64,000 nt of DNA from Phaeobacter sp. A36a-5a (GTDB lineage Bacteria; Pseudomonadota; Alphaproteobacteria; Rhodobacterales; Rhodobacteraceae), in assembly GCF_037911135.1 (NCBI RefSeq), contig NZ_JBBLYU010000002.1, forward strand, positions 372,001-436,000, given 5' to 3'. The first letter of the stretch is position 1; each line of letters begins with the position of its first letter. Positions 17,679-26,369 of the stretch are shown piece by piece. The notes below the pieces were generated by a model. The model saw only the letters and a program-made list of their open reading frames with translations. It was not told where the DNA came from and ran no database searches. Position numbers and translations under genes: made by a program.

Positions 17679-18337
17679 CTAACTGAAATCAGCCTCCGGT
17701 AAACCCGGTGCGGTTCACCCGCTGCAAGTTCCGGTGTGACCACAGCCCAGCCCTTGCTCCTTGCTCGACAGTAGGTGGCCCAAGGGGCATTCATGGAAAG
17801 CTTGTTGAGTTCCCACTCCTTGATCCCGAGCTGAGACGCGAGGTTCACCGTTAGCTCTCGCTGCAACGCGTCGTATCGTCCCGTGATTTCTTTGCGGGCT
17901 TCCTGGCTAGGGTTAGTGTCCAGCTCGGCATCACGCTGGTGAGACAAGGCGCGTTGTGCCGCCTTCATCTCGCACCACTGTCCGATTGCTTCGGCGTTAT
18001 TGCGAAGTTGAGAGGCTGTCGTGACAGCCGGTCCATCGGAAACGGGCGCGGGTGCCGTTGCAGCCGAAGCTGTTTCTACGCGGTCAGTGGCACTCTCCAG
18101 TGCGAGCGGTACTGATGCCTTGTCGCCGCTGGCGTCAGCCGTCTCCTCGTCCAATACCACGCCCAGAGCAGCGGTACACACAAGAGCGCTGAAGGCAGAG
18201 CCTGCGGCCAGTCGCGCTCCCTTCCTGCGACGGCTTCTGAATAGAAGCATGACGAGCCCGACAAGTACGGCAATGGAGGAGGCAACAATAGCTAGAGATA
18301 GAATAGTAGTAACGACACTCACGTTTAATACTCCCAA
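17642..18337 (-). pseudogene. Membrane-anchored unknown protein, truncated by the IS3 element
   Basis: The native part is 17718-18337, about 206 codons from ATG at 18337. Two membrane segments lie near the N-terminus (about 8-34 and 43-62), then a Ser/Ala/Thr-rich linker and a charged helical domain with Trp and Cys residues (QWCEMKAAQ, WATYCRARSKGW). The last 24 codons are read out of the IS right end (beginning EPHRVYRRLI), giving a foreign tail and a stop at 17642. The real C-terminus has been lost or moved to the other side of the IS (see 16300-16395). Function unknown; the product may still be made. Confidence 0.7.
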
Positions 18338-18997
18338 CGGTCCAAAGAAATGGTCACCAGAGAGCCTCTGGTGACCGGGGAGTTCGTAAGCCGCCCGTAG
18401 ACAGCCGCTACGGCCTTTAAGCCGAGGCTCTGGACATACGCCGCAGCCTCCCCGACCATAAAGGTTGAGGAGGTGGCATTACGGCTGACACCAGCCGCTA
18501 CGGGAGGGGTTACGACGCCCCGAGACCACGCCGTTTTACGCAGTCCTGTCAGTATTTTACTCTGTGCCAGAGCCTAACTCAAGGAGAATGGGGTGTGGCT
18601 GACAGGTCATCTCGAGGCTTGCGCGGGGGTGTGGCGGTCGCTTTGCCGTGGTGCGCAGCAATGGTTCACATGGGGCTGACATCAGAGACATGCCCACTGC
18701 CTGAGCTATGCATCAGTATCACGCTCAGATGCGCCTTCGCCACCGTGCACCTCAGCACGAAGCACCTGCCCGGCGCGATGGTACTCCTCGGCTAGAGTGC
18801 GCACGCGACCACGGATCGGGGCTAGTAGCACTCGACGCCTTCGCAGAAGATGTACTCTTTGGCTGAACCGAAATGGTGACAGTGATGGACGCTCGTTGTG
18901 TATCAGGCCTGCCACTTCCACTGTGGCCGCCAACAGCAAATATGCCGCGCATCATTTGTATGTGCACCGGGGTTCAATCCACTGCGATAGTACGGAG
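18338..18997. other. 660-bp gene-free stretch with hairpins
   Basis: No convincing gene is present. Two perfect hairpins stand out: GGTCACCAGA-gagcc-TCTGGTGACC at 18352-18376, just upstream of the truncated membrane-protein gene, and CGGCTG-acac-CAGCCG at 18482-18497. The word CAGCCGCTACGG occurs twice, near 18401 and 18492. The left 200 bp therefore may be a structured leader or small RNA. The right half (18590-18997) shows only short frames without features. Confidence 0.5.
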
Positions 18998-19882
18998 TTA
19001 TTTTTGGCGCAGGGGCTCCGGGCGGTGATAGATGGCACCTGCCGTATCGCGGCATGTTTCGAACTTGGCTTGGACTTCCATCAGCACCTCTAGTTGGTCT
19101 TCCAGCTCATCAAACCTGTTGAAAATTTCATCCCAAGACATGTCTAGGCCTTGTCGTTGCTCAAGCACGTCTAGAGTGTTCTGCTTGCCTGCCTCATGGG
19201 CCTTGATGAGAAACTCTAAGTTGGCAAGTTCAGAGCGTGTATTATCGAGGTCCCGGCTGAGGTGGTCTTCGAAGAACTCATAGCGTGTTTCGAGATGCTC
19301 ATGCCTGTTCTGAAAGTCTTGCTCCCAAGCGACAGCGCGCTTGGTGCTAAGCCAGGGCCACCGGTCTGCTGTAGTCGTATGTCGCCAATGATCAGAAGGC
19401 TGTGAGTTTGTAGCCGACTTCCCAAACAGTATCTCCTCGGGCGCGCCTCCTTTATTGAACCTTCTGCGTACCGTATCGGGCTTCAAATCGAACTCGCGAC
19501 ACCAATCGGTGACGGTCTTCGTTTGCCCCTTATAGGTGAGCACTTTCGTGCGCTTCTGGTTGGAGGCTTGCTGCGCCTTGGTCAGCCATCTACACTTGTC
19601 TGGGCTGTACTCAGGGTCATGCGGGTCTATTCGGTCAAGCGTCATGCCTGGTTCGGGCATGAGACCAATCAGCCGTAGAAAGTCGCCGAAGTCCAATATG
19701 CTGGGGTGAACGACTGCGCCGTCACGGCGACGGCTCTTCATGTTCTTCCAGCTCTGGTACTCCTGAGGGTACTTATTCTTCAGCTCTGTTCGCGAAAGAC
19801 CTTCAAGGTCACGTTCAAAATCGTTGTCGTCAGGCATCGTACATTTTCTAATCAAGAGGACGGTTTTCTTAGGGACATGCAT
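18998..19882 (-). CDS. HNH-like phage-type DNA-binding protein
   Basis: A 294-aa protein. Residues about 75-110 carry the DRIDPHDPEYSPDKCRW ... QASNQKR pattern found in many phage HNH-associated proteins, followed by a helix-turn-helix-like part (VTDWCREFDLKPDTVRRR, about 120-140). The C-terminal half (about 185-285) is a Glu/Leu-rich coiled coil. The full set of HNH catalytic histidines is not visible, so it may bind DNA without cutting it. Start ATG at 19882, or ATG at 19837 (MPDDNDF); neither has a strong ribosome site. It lies just downstream of the integrase on the same strand, the usual place for island maintenance genes. Confidence 0.6.
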   Translation of the reverse strand: MHVPKKTVLLIRKCTMPDDNDFERDLEGLSRTELKNKYPQEYQSWKNMKSRRRDGAVVHPSILDFGDFLRLIGLMPEPGMTLDRIDPHDPEYSPDKCRWLTKAQQASNQKRTKVLTYKGQTKTVTDWCREFDLKPDTVRRRFNKGGAPEEILFGKSATNSQPSDHWRHTTTADRWPWLSTKRAVAWEQDFQNRHEHLETRYEFFEDHLSRDLDNTRSELANLEFLIKAHEAGKQNTLDVLEQRQGLDMSWDEIFNRFDELEDQLEVLMEVQAKFETCRDTAGAIYHRPEPLRQK

Positions 19883-19950
19883 CCCGTCCCGTAGAAAACT
19901 ATCCGATAGCGCAACGGATACAATCTAAGCGTACATGTGTCCATGAGCGG

Positions 19951-21852
19951 CTAATGTTCACCGTCAGCGTAGTGATGGCAAGTGTGATGCAAATGATCGA
20001 GCGTCAGGCCCTCGTATCTGACCTTGGCAACCTCGCTAGCGGCTGCCTTAAGCGCAAGGCTCGACGCATAGTGATCTGCAGTATCCTTAGATGACCAACC
20101 ACCGACTTGACGAATGATATCCGGGTTTGCATTGGCATAAGACATCGCCCCACGAAAGCAGTATCGAAAGCTGTGAAACACCTTCGAGCGGTCACTGATG
20201 CCAAGGCCGCGAATGTACCTGCCAAACCAGTCGCCCACGTTGCGGGAGACTTTGCCGTCACTGCGAGCCGGTAGTTCTGGGAAAAGATAGTGCTGCCCTT
20301 CAGCTTTGCGCCGTTGGTGAAAATCAAGAAGCCCCAACCTTACCAACTCAGGGTGTATTGGGATGCGACGCACGGAGTTGTCATTCTTGAGGTGCTTCCT
20401 GCGCCCGGTTTCCAACTGGTCAGTCTCTTCAGCAATGTCCCACTCTGTCGAGATGAAGGGGATACCGTCCTGCTCTCCGATAGCGGCGACCTCAAGCTGG
20501 CAAATCTCTTGCAGTCGCATACCGGAGAAGAGTGCAATCAAAGGCACCCAGTAGCGCGCGTGCATAGGAAAGGCTTCTGGATCGAAGCTCATGCGCGTCC
20601 GCGCTGGGCTGGCGTTTTCCTTATACGCCTTGCCGAAGATCATGCTCAACTCAGCATCGGTAAACGGTCCACGCTTCTTCAGGCTGGGTGGGTTGGCAGA
20701 TCGGGCCTTAAGGCCGAGCGCCACGTTCTTGTCAGCAATCTCCTCAACCACGCAGAACTGCAAGAAGGCCCTGAAGTTTGAGAAGTGCTTGTTCAAAGTA
20801 GCGGGTGCGATAGTTTGGCCCTCAGCCATCTCATTGGCGCGGCTGGCCTCTGGAGCGGTCATGTGCCGGAACTCAGAGTGCTTGGCGGCATTGGGGGGAA
20901 GGTGCTCCAACATATGCAGGAAGTCGCGCGCATCCTGCCGTGTGATGTCCCGGATCGGTTTGTCCGACCCGAAGAAGTCCTTCATCATCTCACCGAAGGC
21001 TTTGAGGTATTCGACAGACTTGAGCCGTAGCTTGCGCTTGTCGGACAGATACTGCTCGAATGTATCCCGCAGGCAGGCGCAGCATTCTGAATGCGCCACA
21101 GAGTGTGTGGCCAAGGCGGCGCTGGGCGCAAGCTCTGGCGTGAAGTCGCCGCGATAGCGATCAAGGCTTTTGCGTTCTGATCTGAGGGCTTGGCGCATCA
21201 GCAAACTGGTTAGTGTGCTGCGTTTGTCACTGGACAAGTCAAAGCCGTGCTCCATGAGAAGCGCTTTTGCCCGCTGCTGGAAAGCCCCCAAGGCCGATGT
21301 GTCGCCGTTCTGGATGACAGCGATGTCCTCCAGCGTGTTGTTTAGCGCCGCTCTCTGCGCCTCGGGATCACCAAGTAGCTCGGTTGCGTTGCGTTCCGCA
21401 TCGGCCTCGATCTGGGCAAAGTAGGCTTCGGAAAGTGCAGTCAGGTCTTGCTCAGTCGCAGCGACGGGCTCGTGACTATAGGCGGAACGGATGACTTGGA
21501 ATGCCGTTTCCAGTTCGTTGCGGAGCGCGAAGTAGGGGGCCTTGGCATCAGTGAGTTTGCGCACTTTGAGCGTCCGCTTGAACTCCTTCTTCACGCTGAG
21601 CGGCTGGCCGCGCTTTGTACTGGTCAGCGCATCTCGCCATTTACTCAGCCGTGCACCCGGGTTCACTGCAAGAGCTTTCCAGACCGATGGATCACCCTCA
21701 ATCAGCGCTGCAATGTCTTGCGGTATGCGCATTCGGACGGCGTAAACACCGCTCGGCTTTCGAACTAGGCCGGGATATGCAGACAAGTCTTCCACACCTC
21801 GTGTGTACCACCAATGTGTACCACTCGGGAAGATAAAGCTGTTTGATTTCAA
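19951..21852 (-). CDS. Tyrosine integrase of the tRNA-Ala genomic island
   Basis: A long integrase of 633 aa. The N-terminal 250 residues are the arm/core-binding region common in rhodobacterial island integrases (YPGLVRKPSGVYAVRMRIP near the start). Catalytic residues in the C-terminal domain are Arg446 (FSGMRLQEI), a Lys near 487-489, His560-x-x-Arg563 (FHSFRYCF), Trp586 in place of the second His (GGWSSKDTAD) and nucleophile Tyr595. All are present, so it should be active. The longest frame starts at TTG 21852 behind GGAGGTCA; TTG near 21786 (LSAYPGL) is an alternative. It lies 35 bp from tRNA-Ala, whose 3' end is the likely attachment site. Confidence 0.9.
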   Translation of the reverse strand: MKSNSFIFPSGTHWWYTRGVEDLSAYPGLVRKPSGVYAVRMRIPQDIAALIEGDPSVWKALAVNPGARLSKWRDALTSTKRGQPLSVKKEFKRTLKVRKLTDAKAPYFALRNELETAFQVIRSAYSHEPVAATEQDLTALSEAYFAQIEADAERNATELLGDPEAQRAALNNTLEDIAVIQNGDTSALGAFQQRAKALLMEHGFDLSSDKRSTLTSLLMRQALRSERKSLDRYRGDFTPELAPSAALATHSVAHSECCACLRDTFEQYLSDKRKLRLKSVEYLKAFGEMMKDFFGSDKPIRDITRQDARDFLHMLEHLPPNAAKHSEFRHMTAPEASRANEMAEGQTIAPATLNKHFSNFRAFLQFCVVEEIADKNVALGLKARSANPPSLKKRGPFTDAELSMIFGKAYKENASPARTRMSFDPEAFPMHARYWVPLIALFSGMRLQEICQLEVAAIGEQDGIPFISTEWDIAEETDQLETGRRKHLKNDNSVRRIPIHPELVRLGLLDFHQRRKAEGQHYLFPELPARSDGKVSRNVGDWFGRYIRGLGISDRSKVFHSFRYCFRGAMSYANANPDIIRQVGGWSSKDTADHYASSLALKAAASEVAKVRYEGLTLDHLHHTCHHYADGEH

Positions 21853-21887
21853 TGACCTCCTAAAGCATCAAGTACTTAGAAGGTGTT

Positions 21888-21963
21888 TGGTGGAGCCTAG
21901 CGGGATCGAACCGCTGACCTCCTGCATGCCATGCAGGCGCTCTCCCAGCTGAGCTAAGGCCCC
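21888..21963 (-). tRNA. tRNA-Ala (GGC anticodon)
   Basis: Read on the minus strand the gene begins GGGGCCTTAGCTC at 21963, has anticodon stem-loop CTGCATGGCATGCAG with anticodon GGC, T-loop GGTTCGATCCC, and acceptor end AGGCTCCACCA with CCA encoded at 21890-21888. Acceptor stem GGGGCCT/AGGCTCC pairs with one wobble. The 3' end faces the island integrase, so it is the probable attB. No second copy of the 3' end was found by eye to the left, so the far end of the island is not located. Confidence 0.95.
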
Positions 21964-22099
21964 AAACCGCCGCGTTTCGTTTCCGTCTCGCGGTGTGTGA
22001 CGGTGATTTAAGGGAGGCTGGCGCGGGCCGCAAGCGGAAAATGCACCATCGTCCGAGATTTTTTTGGCAGCTGAATTTCGGCTGTAATTCTGGCTGTCC

Positions 22100-22123
22100 G
22101 GGGGAGGTGGCAGCACCTCCCCC
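22100..22123 (-). terminator. Hairpin after the FYDLN-acid gene
   Basis: GGGGGAGGTG-gcag-CACCTCCCCC, a perfect 10-bp stem 16 bp after the stop at 22139. There is no U-tract, so it would be an unusual intrinsic terminator or a 3'-end stabiliser. Confidence 0.55.
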
Positions 22124-22138
22124 AAGGGCCGTGTGGCC

Positions 22139-22465
22139 TTAGGAATCGTCGTCTTCAGAGGCGACGTCGGCGATATCTTCAAGCGAGACGTTGTCCTCGT
22201 CGTCATCGTCATCCAGGACGTCGTCGCCCAGATCCAGATCGACGTCATCTGCATCATCAAGCACCGCGTCATCGCCGTCGGTGTTTTCCTTGGCCTTGCG
22301 GCTTGCCGCGTCTTCGGCGTCGGCTTCGATCATCCGGCTTTTGCTGTTGTTCAGTTCGACCACCTCGCCAGTGTATGGGCTGATGATCGGGTTCTTGTTC
22401 AGGTCATAAAAACGTTTGCCGGTTGTCGGGCAAACGCGCTTTACACCCCATTCTTCATTGGGCAT
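22139..22465 (-). CDS. FYDLN-acid family protein (TIGR02300)
   Basis: A 108-aa cytoplasmic protein named for its FYDLNKNPI motif near residue 19. The first 45 residues are conserved (WGVKRVCPTTGKRFYDL, then SPYTGEVVEL), and the remainder is almost entirely Asp, Glu, Ala and Val, ending in a run of acidic residues. The length and two-part build match the alphaproteobacterial family, whose function is not known. ATG at 22465. It stands alone, divergent from the metallopeptidase gene at 22566, with the tRNA-Ala gene beyond its terminator hairpin. Confidence 0.93.
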   Translation of the reverse strand: MPNEEWGVKRVCPTTGKRFYDLNKNPIISPYTGEVVELNNSKSRMIEADAEDAASRKAKENTDGDDAVLDDADDVDLDLGDDVLDDDDDEDNVSLEDIADVASEDDDS

Positions 22466-22565
22466 GTGGATCCCCTTGATTTTCTGCTGAGTCGGTTCGA
22501 CGATTCAGGTGCCTTGCCATATGCGCCGGGTGCTGTCAAAGCCTTTGCCAAAAGGGGAGGTCGCC

Positions 22566-23258
22566 ATGGCTGATCATCACCTGCCCGGAGATCCGCCGGT
22601 TCCGCTGACGCTGCGCCGCTCGGCGCGGGCGCGGCGGATCAGTTTGCGGATCTCCGGGCTGGACGGGCGGGTGACGCTGACGCTGCCGGCGCGGGTGCCA
22701 GAGCGAGAGGCGCTGGCCTTTGCCCAGGAAAAGGAAGACTGGATCCGCGGCCATCTGGCGCGGCACCCGGATCCCATAGAGGTAGGCTATGGCAGCCTGC
22801 TGCCCATTGACGGGCAACCGCGACGGGTGGTGGCTGGAACCGGGCGTCGCCTGCTGTTGCAGCCGGGACAACTGGCGGTGCCGGGGGCGGTGAACGGGGC
22901 GGGGCCGGGGCGCCGCATCCAGCGCTACCTGCAAGAGCTGGCCCGCGACCGGCTGGCGGCGGCGTCGGATCAATATGCGGCGGCGCTGGGCCGCAGCTAT
23001 TGCCGGATCAGCCTGCGGGATACGCGGTCGCGATGGGGATCCTGTTCCTCCGATGGCGCGCTGATGTACTCTTGGCGGCTGATCCTGGCGCCACCGGAGG
23101 TGCTGCGCTACGTCGCGGCGCATGAGGTGGCCCACCTGGCGGAGATGAATCACTCACCGGCCTTCTGGGCCATCGTCCGAGAGCTTTACGGGCCATATGA
23201 CGGGGCGCGTGGCTGGCTGCGCAGCGAAGGCAACCACCTGCATCGCTACCGGTTCTGA
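22566..23258 (+). CDS. YgjP-like M48-type metallopeptidase (DUF45)
   Basis: A 230-aa protein with the zinc-protease motif HEVAHLAEMNH (near residue 187), in which the two His and Glu form the HExxH site and the following NH supplies the third ligand as in YgjP/WLM proteins. The conserved RWGSCSSDG precedes it. No signal peptide or membrane helix, so it is cytoplasmic. ATG at 22566 follows GGGGAGG at a good distance. Substrates are unknown. The 3' end is followed after about 90 bp by the GntR gene. Confidence 0.85.
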   Translation: MADHHLPGDPPVPLTLRRSARARRISLRISGLDGRVTLTLPARVPEREALAFAQEKEDWIRGHLARHPDPIEVGYGSLLPIDGQPRRVVAGTGRRLLLQPGQLAVPGAVNGAGPGRRIQRYLQELARDRLAAASDQYAAALGRSYCRISLRDTRSRWGSCSSDGALMYSWRLILAPPEVLRYVAAHEVAHLAEMNHSPAFWAIVRELYGPYDGARGWLRSEGNHLHRYRF

Positions 23259-23325
23259 CGGCGCCGGGGGGCGCGGGGGAGGGCTCAGGGCCTCACGCTG
23301 TGAGAGCTGTTGACGTGACGTGGTT

Positions 23326-23337
23326 TTGTGATCACAA
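23326..23337. promoter_or_regulatory. TTGTGATCACAA palindrome, candidate GntR operator
   Basis: A perfect 12-bp palindrome ending eight bases before the ATG of the GntR-type gene at 23345. FadR-subfamily regulators often bind T-G-T/A-C-A dyads and repress themselves, and this one would overlap the ribosome binding region. Autoregulation is inferred. Confidence 0.45.
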
Positions 23338-23344
23338 GGACTTC

Positions 23345-24001
23345 ATGTCCAATCCCGTTCGCCCCACCGCCGAGCCGCCCACAGGGTCCGCCCATGATCG
23401 GGTCTACCGTACCTTGCGCACGCGGATCATGCATGGCGAGATGACGCCGGGGGAGGCGCTGACCCTGCGGGGGATTGGTCGCGAGTTTGATGTGTCGATG
23501 ACGCCGGCCCGCGAATCGGTACGGCGGCTGGTGGCTGAGGGGGCGCTGTTCCTGTCGTCTTCGGGCCGGGTGTCGACGCCGGAGCTGACAAACGAGCGGA
23601 TCGAAGAACTGGCGGCCCTGCGCGCGCTGATCGAGGTGGAGCTGGCCAGCCGGGCGCTGCCGCGTGCGCATATTGCCCTGATCGACCGGTTGCAAAGCAT
23701 AAATACCAATGTGGCCGAGATGATCTCCAAGCGCGATGCGGTGGGCTATATCCGCACCAATCTGGAGTTTCACCGGACGCTTTATCTGCGGGCGCAGGCG
23801 CCAGCGATGCTGGCCATGGCAGAGACCGTCTGGTTGCAGCTGGGCCCGACCATGCGGGCGCTCTACGGGCGGTTGCGGCGGACCGAGCCGCCGCAGAACC
23901 ACAAGCTGATCATTGCCGCGCTGAAGGCGGGGGATGAGCCGGGATTGCGGCTGGCGGTCCGGTCTGACGTGACCCAGGGGCTGCGGCTGCTGGCAGGGTG
24001 A
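23345..24001 (+). CDS. GntR-family regulator, FadR subfamily
   Basis: A 218-aa regulator with an N-terminal winged helix (about 14-80, VYRTLRTRIMHGEMTPG and FDVSMTPARESVRRL) and a C-terminal all-helical FCD domain (about 85-215). The FCD metal-ligand pattern can be traced in NLEFHRTLY and in a later NHKLI. ATG at 23345 gives MSNPVRPTAE; an earlier in-frame start exists at 23300 but would place the palindrome inside the gene. The effector is probably a small organic acid as in the subfamily. Downstream is 445 bp without genes. Confidence 0.85.
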   Translation: MSNPVRPTAEPPTGSAHDRVYRTLRTRIMHGEMTPGEALTLRGIGREFDVSMTPARESVRRLVAEGALFLSSSGRVSTPELTNERIEELAALRALIEVELASRALPRAHIALIDRLQSINTNVAEMISKRDAVGYIRTNLEFHRTLYLRAQAPAMLAMAETVWLQLGPTMRALYGRLRRTEPPQNHKLIIAALKAGDEPGLRLAVRSDVTQGLRLLAG

Positions 24002-24078
24002 ACGCCGGATCTGCGGTGTCCCAATGTCGGCCGGGTGCTCCCGGCGGCTCCGGCCAATTATAACAATTGTCCTCGCAG

Positions 24079-24117
24079 TTGGGCCTGGCCCGGCGCCATG
24101 CGCCGGGCCAGGCCCAA
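24079..24117. repeat. 39-bp near-perfect palindrome
   Basis: An 18-bp arm (24079-24096, containing GGGCCTGGCCCGG) is matched exactly by its complement at 24100-24117 around a 3-base loop. It lies in the gene-free interval 24002-24446 after the GntR gene. No U-tract follows. It resembles REP/PIP-type dispersed palindromes more than a terminator. Confidence 0.7.
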
Positions 24118-24327
24118 GGCCGCCAGCGGCAGCGGCGTAAGCCGGTGACGCGTGGCCGCGGGAGCGCTTGCGTACCGTTGCCCTGAGGGCCGGCGCTGAT
24201 CGAGGATCGGAGGGAGCTGGATGACCGATCCCTCCTGTCTGGCCGATGAGGACGGCGAGACCGGGCCAGCAGTGCGGGCCGCTTTGCTCAGTTGCCGGTT
24301 GGCAGCCGGTGATGCACCGCTGATGTC

Positions 24328-24358
24328 ACAAAGCCGACCGGGCGAGGGTCGGCTTTGT
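24328..24358. terminator. Bidirectional hairpin between GntR and accA
   Basis: ACAAAGCCGACC-gggcgag-GGTCGGCTTTGT, a perfect 12-bp stem in the convergent gap. It is well placed to end accA (89 bp past its stop) and rightward transcripts; the T-run within the stem arms supports intrinsic termination. Otherwise 24002-24446 holds only this, the 39-bp palindrome and GC-rich filler. Confidence 0.7.
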
Positions 24359-24446
24359 CGGCTGCTGTAGTGATGGCCATGCGCCCTGGCCCGGGCCGAT
24401 ATCCGCCCGGCGCCGCAAAGATGCGGACTTCAGGGCGGGGAAGGCG

Positions 24447-25409
24447 TCAGGCCGCCAGCCCCTTGGAGCCGATGTCCAGGAACTTCTGGCGCCGGTCCTT
24501 GATCAGCGTGGCGGCATCTTTGCCCTCCAGCTCGGCCAGCATCTCCGCCAGCGCGCCGCGCACCGCCTCAAAGGCGGCTTCGGCATTGCGATGGGCGCCG
24601 CCGAGCGGTTCCGGGATGATCTTATCCACCACGGCCAGCTCCTTGAGGTTCTGGGCGGTAAGGCGCAGGGCTTCGGCGGCTTCACGCATTTTCTCGGCAT
24701 CCTTCCAGAGGATCGAGGCGCAGCCTTCGGGGCTGATCACGGAGTAAACCGAATGTTCCAGCATCGCGACGCGGTTCGCGGTGGCAAAGGCCACAGCGCC
24801 ACCGGAGCCGCCTTCGCCGATGATGATGGAGATCAGCGGCACACCGATCTTGAGGCACATCTCGGTGGAGCGGGCAATGGCTTCGGATTGGCCGCGTTCT
24901 TCGGCACCTTTGCCGGGATAGGCGCCTGCGGTGTCCACAAGGGTCACCACGGGCAGGCCGAAACGACCGGCCATTTCCATCAGGCGGATGGCCTTGCGGT
25001 AGCCTTCGGGGCGGGCCATGCCAAAGTTATGGGCGATGCGGGCCTTGGTGTTGGACCCTTTTTCATGGCCGATCACCATCACCGGCTGGTCGTTGAAGCG
25101 GGCCAGGCCGCCCATGACCGCCAGATCATCGGCAAAGTTCCGGTCACCGGCCAGTGGCGTGTATTCGGTGAACAGCGCATCAATGTAATCGCGGCAATGC
25201 GGCCGTTCGGGGTGACGCGCGACCTGACATTTGCGCCAGGGGGTCAGATCCTTGTAAAGATCGATCAGCAACTGCGCCGCCTTGGCGTCTAGCGCTGCGG
25301 CCTCATCTGTCAGATCGGCCTCTTCATTGGCCCGGGCCAGGGCGCGCAGTTCTTCCGCCTTGCCTTCGATTTCGGCCAACGGTTTCTCAAAATCCATGTA
25401 CTGGGTCAT
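24447..25409 (-). CDS. accA: Acetyl-CoA carboxylase carboxyltransferase subunit alpha
   Basis: A 320-aa subunit that, with AccD, moves the carboxyl group from biotin on AccB to acetyl-CoA to give malonyl-CoA, the first step of fatty acid synthesis in the cytoplasm. Family landmarks are the N-terminal [11 protein letters not shown] helix, [44 protein letters not shown] and the oxyanion-hole loop GEGGSGGA. Length is normal. ATG at 25409. It is a lone gene here, convergent with gntR and divergent from the AraC-type gene. Confidence 0.97.
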   Translation of the reverse strand: MTQYMDFEKPLAEIEGKAEELRALARANEEADLTDEAAALDAKAAQLLIDLYKDLTPWRKCQVARHPERPHCRDYIDALFTEYTPLAGDRNFADDLAVMGGLARFNDQPVMVIGHEKGSNTKARIAHNFGMARPEGYRKAIRLMEMAGRFGLPVVTLVDTAGAYPGKGAEERGQSEAIARSTEMCLKIGVPLISIIIGEGGSGGAVAFATANRVAMLEHSVYSVISPEGCASILWKDAEKMREAAEALRLTAQNLKELAVVDKIIPEPLGGAHRNAEAAFEAVRGALAEMLAELEGKDAATLIKDRRQKFLDIGSKGLAA

Positions 25410-25529
25410 GTCGTCTCACTCGAGCGGTTTGCCCGATATATGGCCTCAAGGGGCGGCGGATGCAACTCAGCAAGATTTGTGAAGTGCTGCTATGGCACCC
25501 AAAACCGGTCAGAAGAGGGACGTTTTCCG

Positions 25530-26366
25530 ATGAGCAACTCCTATGAGGACCGCATTCTGCGTGTGCTGGCGTATATCTACGACAACCCCGATGGGGATCT
25601 GTCGCTGGATGCGCTGGCGGATGTCGCGGCGATGTCGCGGTTCCATTGGCACCGGGTGTTTCGCGCCCTGACCGGGGAAACCTGCGCGCAGGCGGTGCGC
25701 CGTATCCGGCTGCATCTGGCGGCGACCGCTCTGGTGCAGGGCAGCGCGCGGATCGAGCGTATCGGCGAGGCTGCCGGCTATCCCAATCCACGTTCTTTTG
25801 CCCGTGTTTTCGCCGATGCCTATGGGGTGTCGCCCGCTGCGTTTCGCAAAAGAGGCCGTCTTCTGCCGCCAAATCCCAATCTGATTGCCAAAGGAGAACC
25901 CATGTTACCCGTTACCCTTCGCACCGAACCCGGCCGCAGGCTGGCCGCGCTCGCCCACAAAGGCGCCTATAGCGAGATTGGTCGCAGTTTCGAGGCCTTT
26001 TCCGCGCTTTGTACGGCGCGCAATCTCTGGCCGCAGATGCGCCAGATGATCGGTGTCTACCTCGACAGTCCGGATGCTGTTCCGGATGCGGAGCTGCGCA
26101 GCTTCGCCGGGGCCAGCACGGCCGATGACAGCGTCCTGCCGGAGGGGATGGAAGAGGTTGTCTTGCCCGGCGGCAAGACCGCAGTCCTGACTTACAAGGG
26201 GCCATACTCCGGGATCCATGCGGCCTATGGCGATCTGTTCGGGGCCTGGTTACCGCAGTCGCAGGAAGAGCCGGCCGATGCGCCCTGTTACGAGATCTAT
26301 CTCAATGATCCGCATCAGGTCGCGCCGGAGGAGCTGCTGACCGAAATCTGCCTGCCGCTGAAGTGA
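25530..26366 (+). CDS. AraC-family regulator with C-terminal GyrI-like domain
   Basis: A 278-aa protein. Two helix-turn-helix units of the AraC family occupy about residues 8-112 (DGDLSLDALADVAAMSRFHWHRVFR and AAGYPNPRSFARVFADAYGVSP), placed at the N-terminus as in the Rob/SoxS-like GyrI fusions, and residues 125-278 form a GyrI-like effector domain (AYSEIGRSFEAF, GKTAVLTYKGPY) that binds small drug-like compounds. ATG at 25530. The neighbouring LysE exporter converges from the other side and ends 3 bp away; whether it is a target is unknown. Confidence 0.87.
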   Translation: MSNSYEDRILRVLAYIYDNPDGDLSLDALADVAAMSRFHWHRVFRALTGETCAQAVRRIRLHLAATALVQGSARIERIGEAAGYPNPRSFARVFADAYGVSPAAFRKRGRLLPPNPNLIAKGEPMLPVTLRTEPGRRLAALAHKGAYSEIGRSFEAFSALCTARNLWPQMRQMIGVYLDSPDAVPDAELRSFAGASTADDSVLPEGMEEVVLPGGKTAVLTYKGPYSGIHAAYGDLFGAWLPQSQEEPADAPCYEIYLNDPHQVAPEELLTEICLPLK

Positions 26367-26369
26367 GTG

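Larger units (their letters stand above)
16396..17717 (+). mobile_element. Complete IS3-family insertion sequence, 1322 bp
   Basis: The ends are 27-bp inverted repeats at 16396-16422 and 17691-17717, both starting TGAACCGCACCGGGTTT and differing at one position. Between them are orfA and orfB with overlapping ends, as in the IS3 family. No target duplication is evident: the flanks read CTC on the left and CCC on the right. The element interrupts a rightward-lying minus-strand gene. Confidence 0.93.

Noticed and set aside
16391-17722. Target-site duplication of the IS3 element
   Set aside because: Flanks are CTC and CCC; no 3-5 bp match, so none is claimed.
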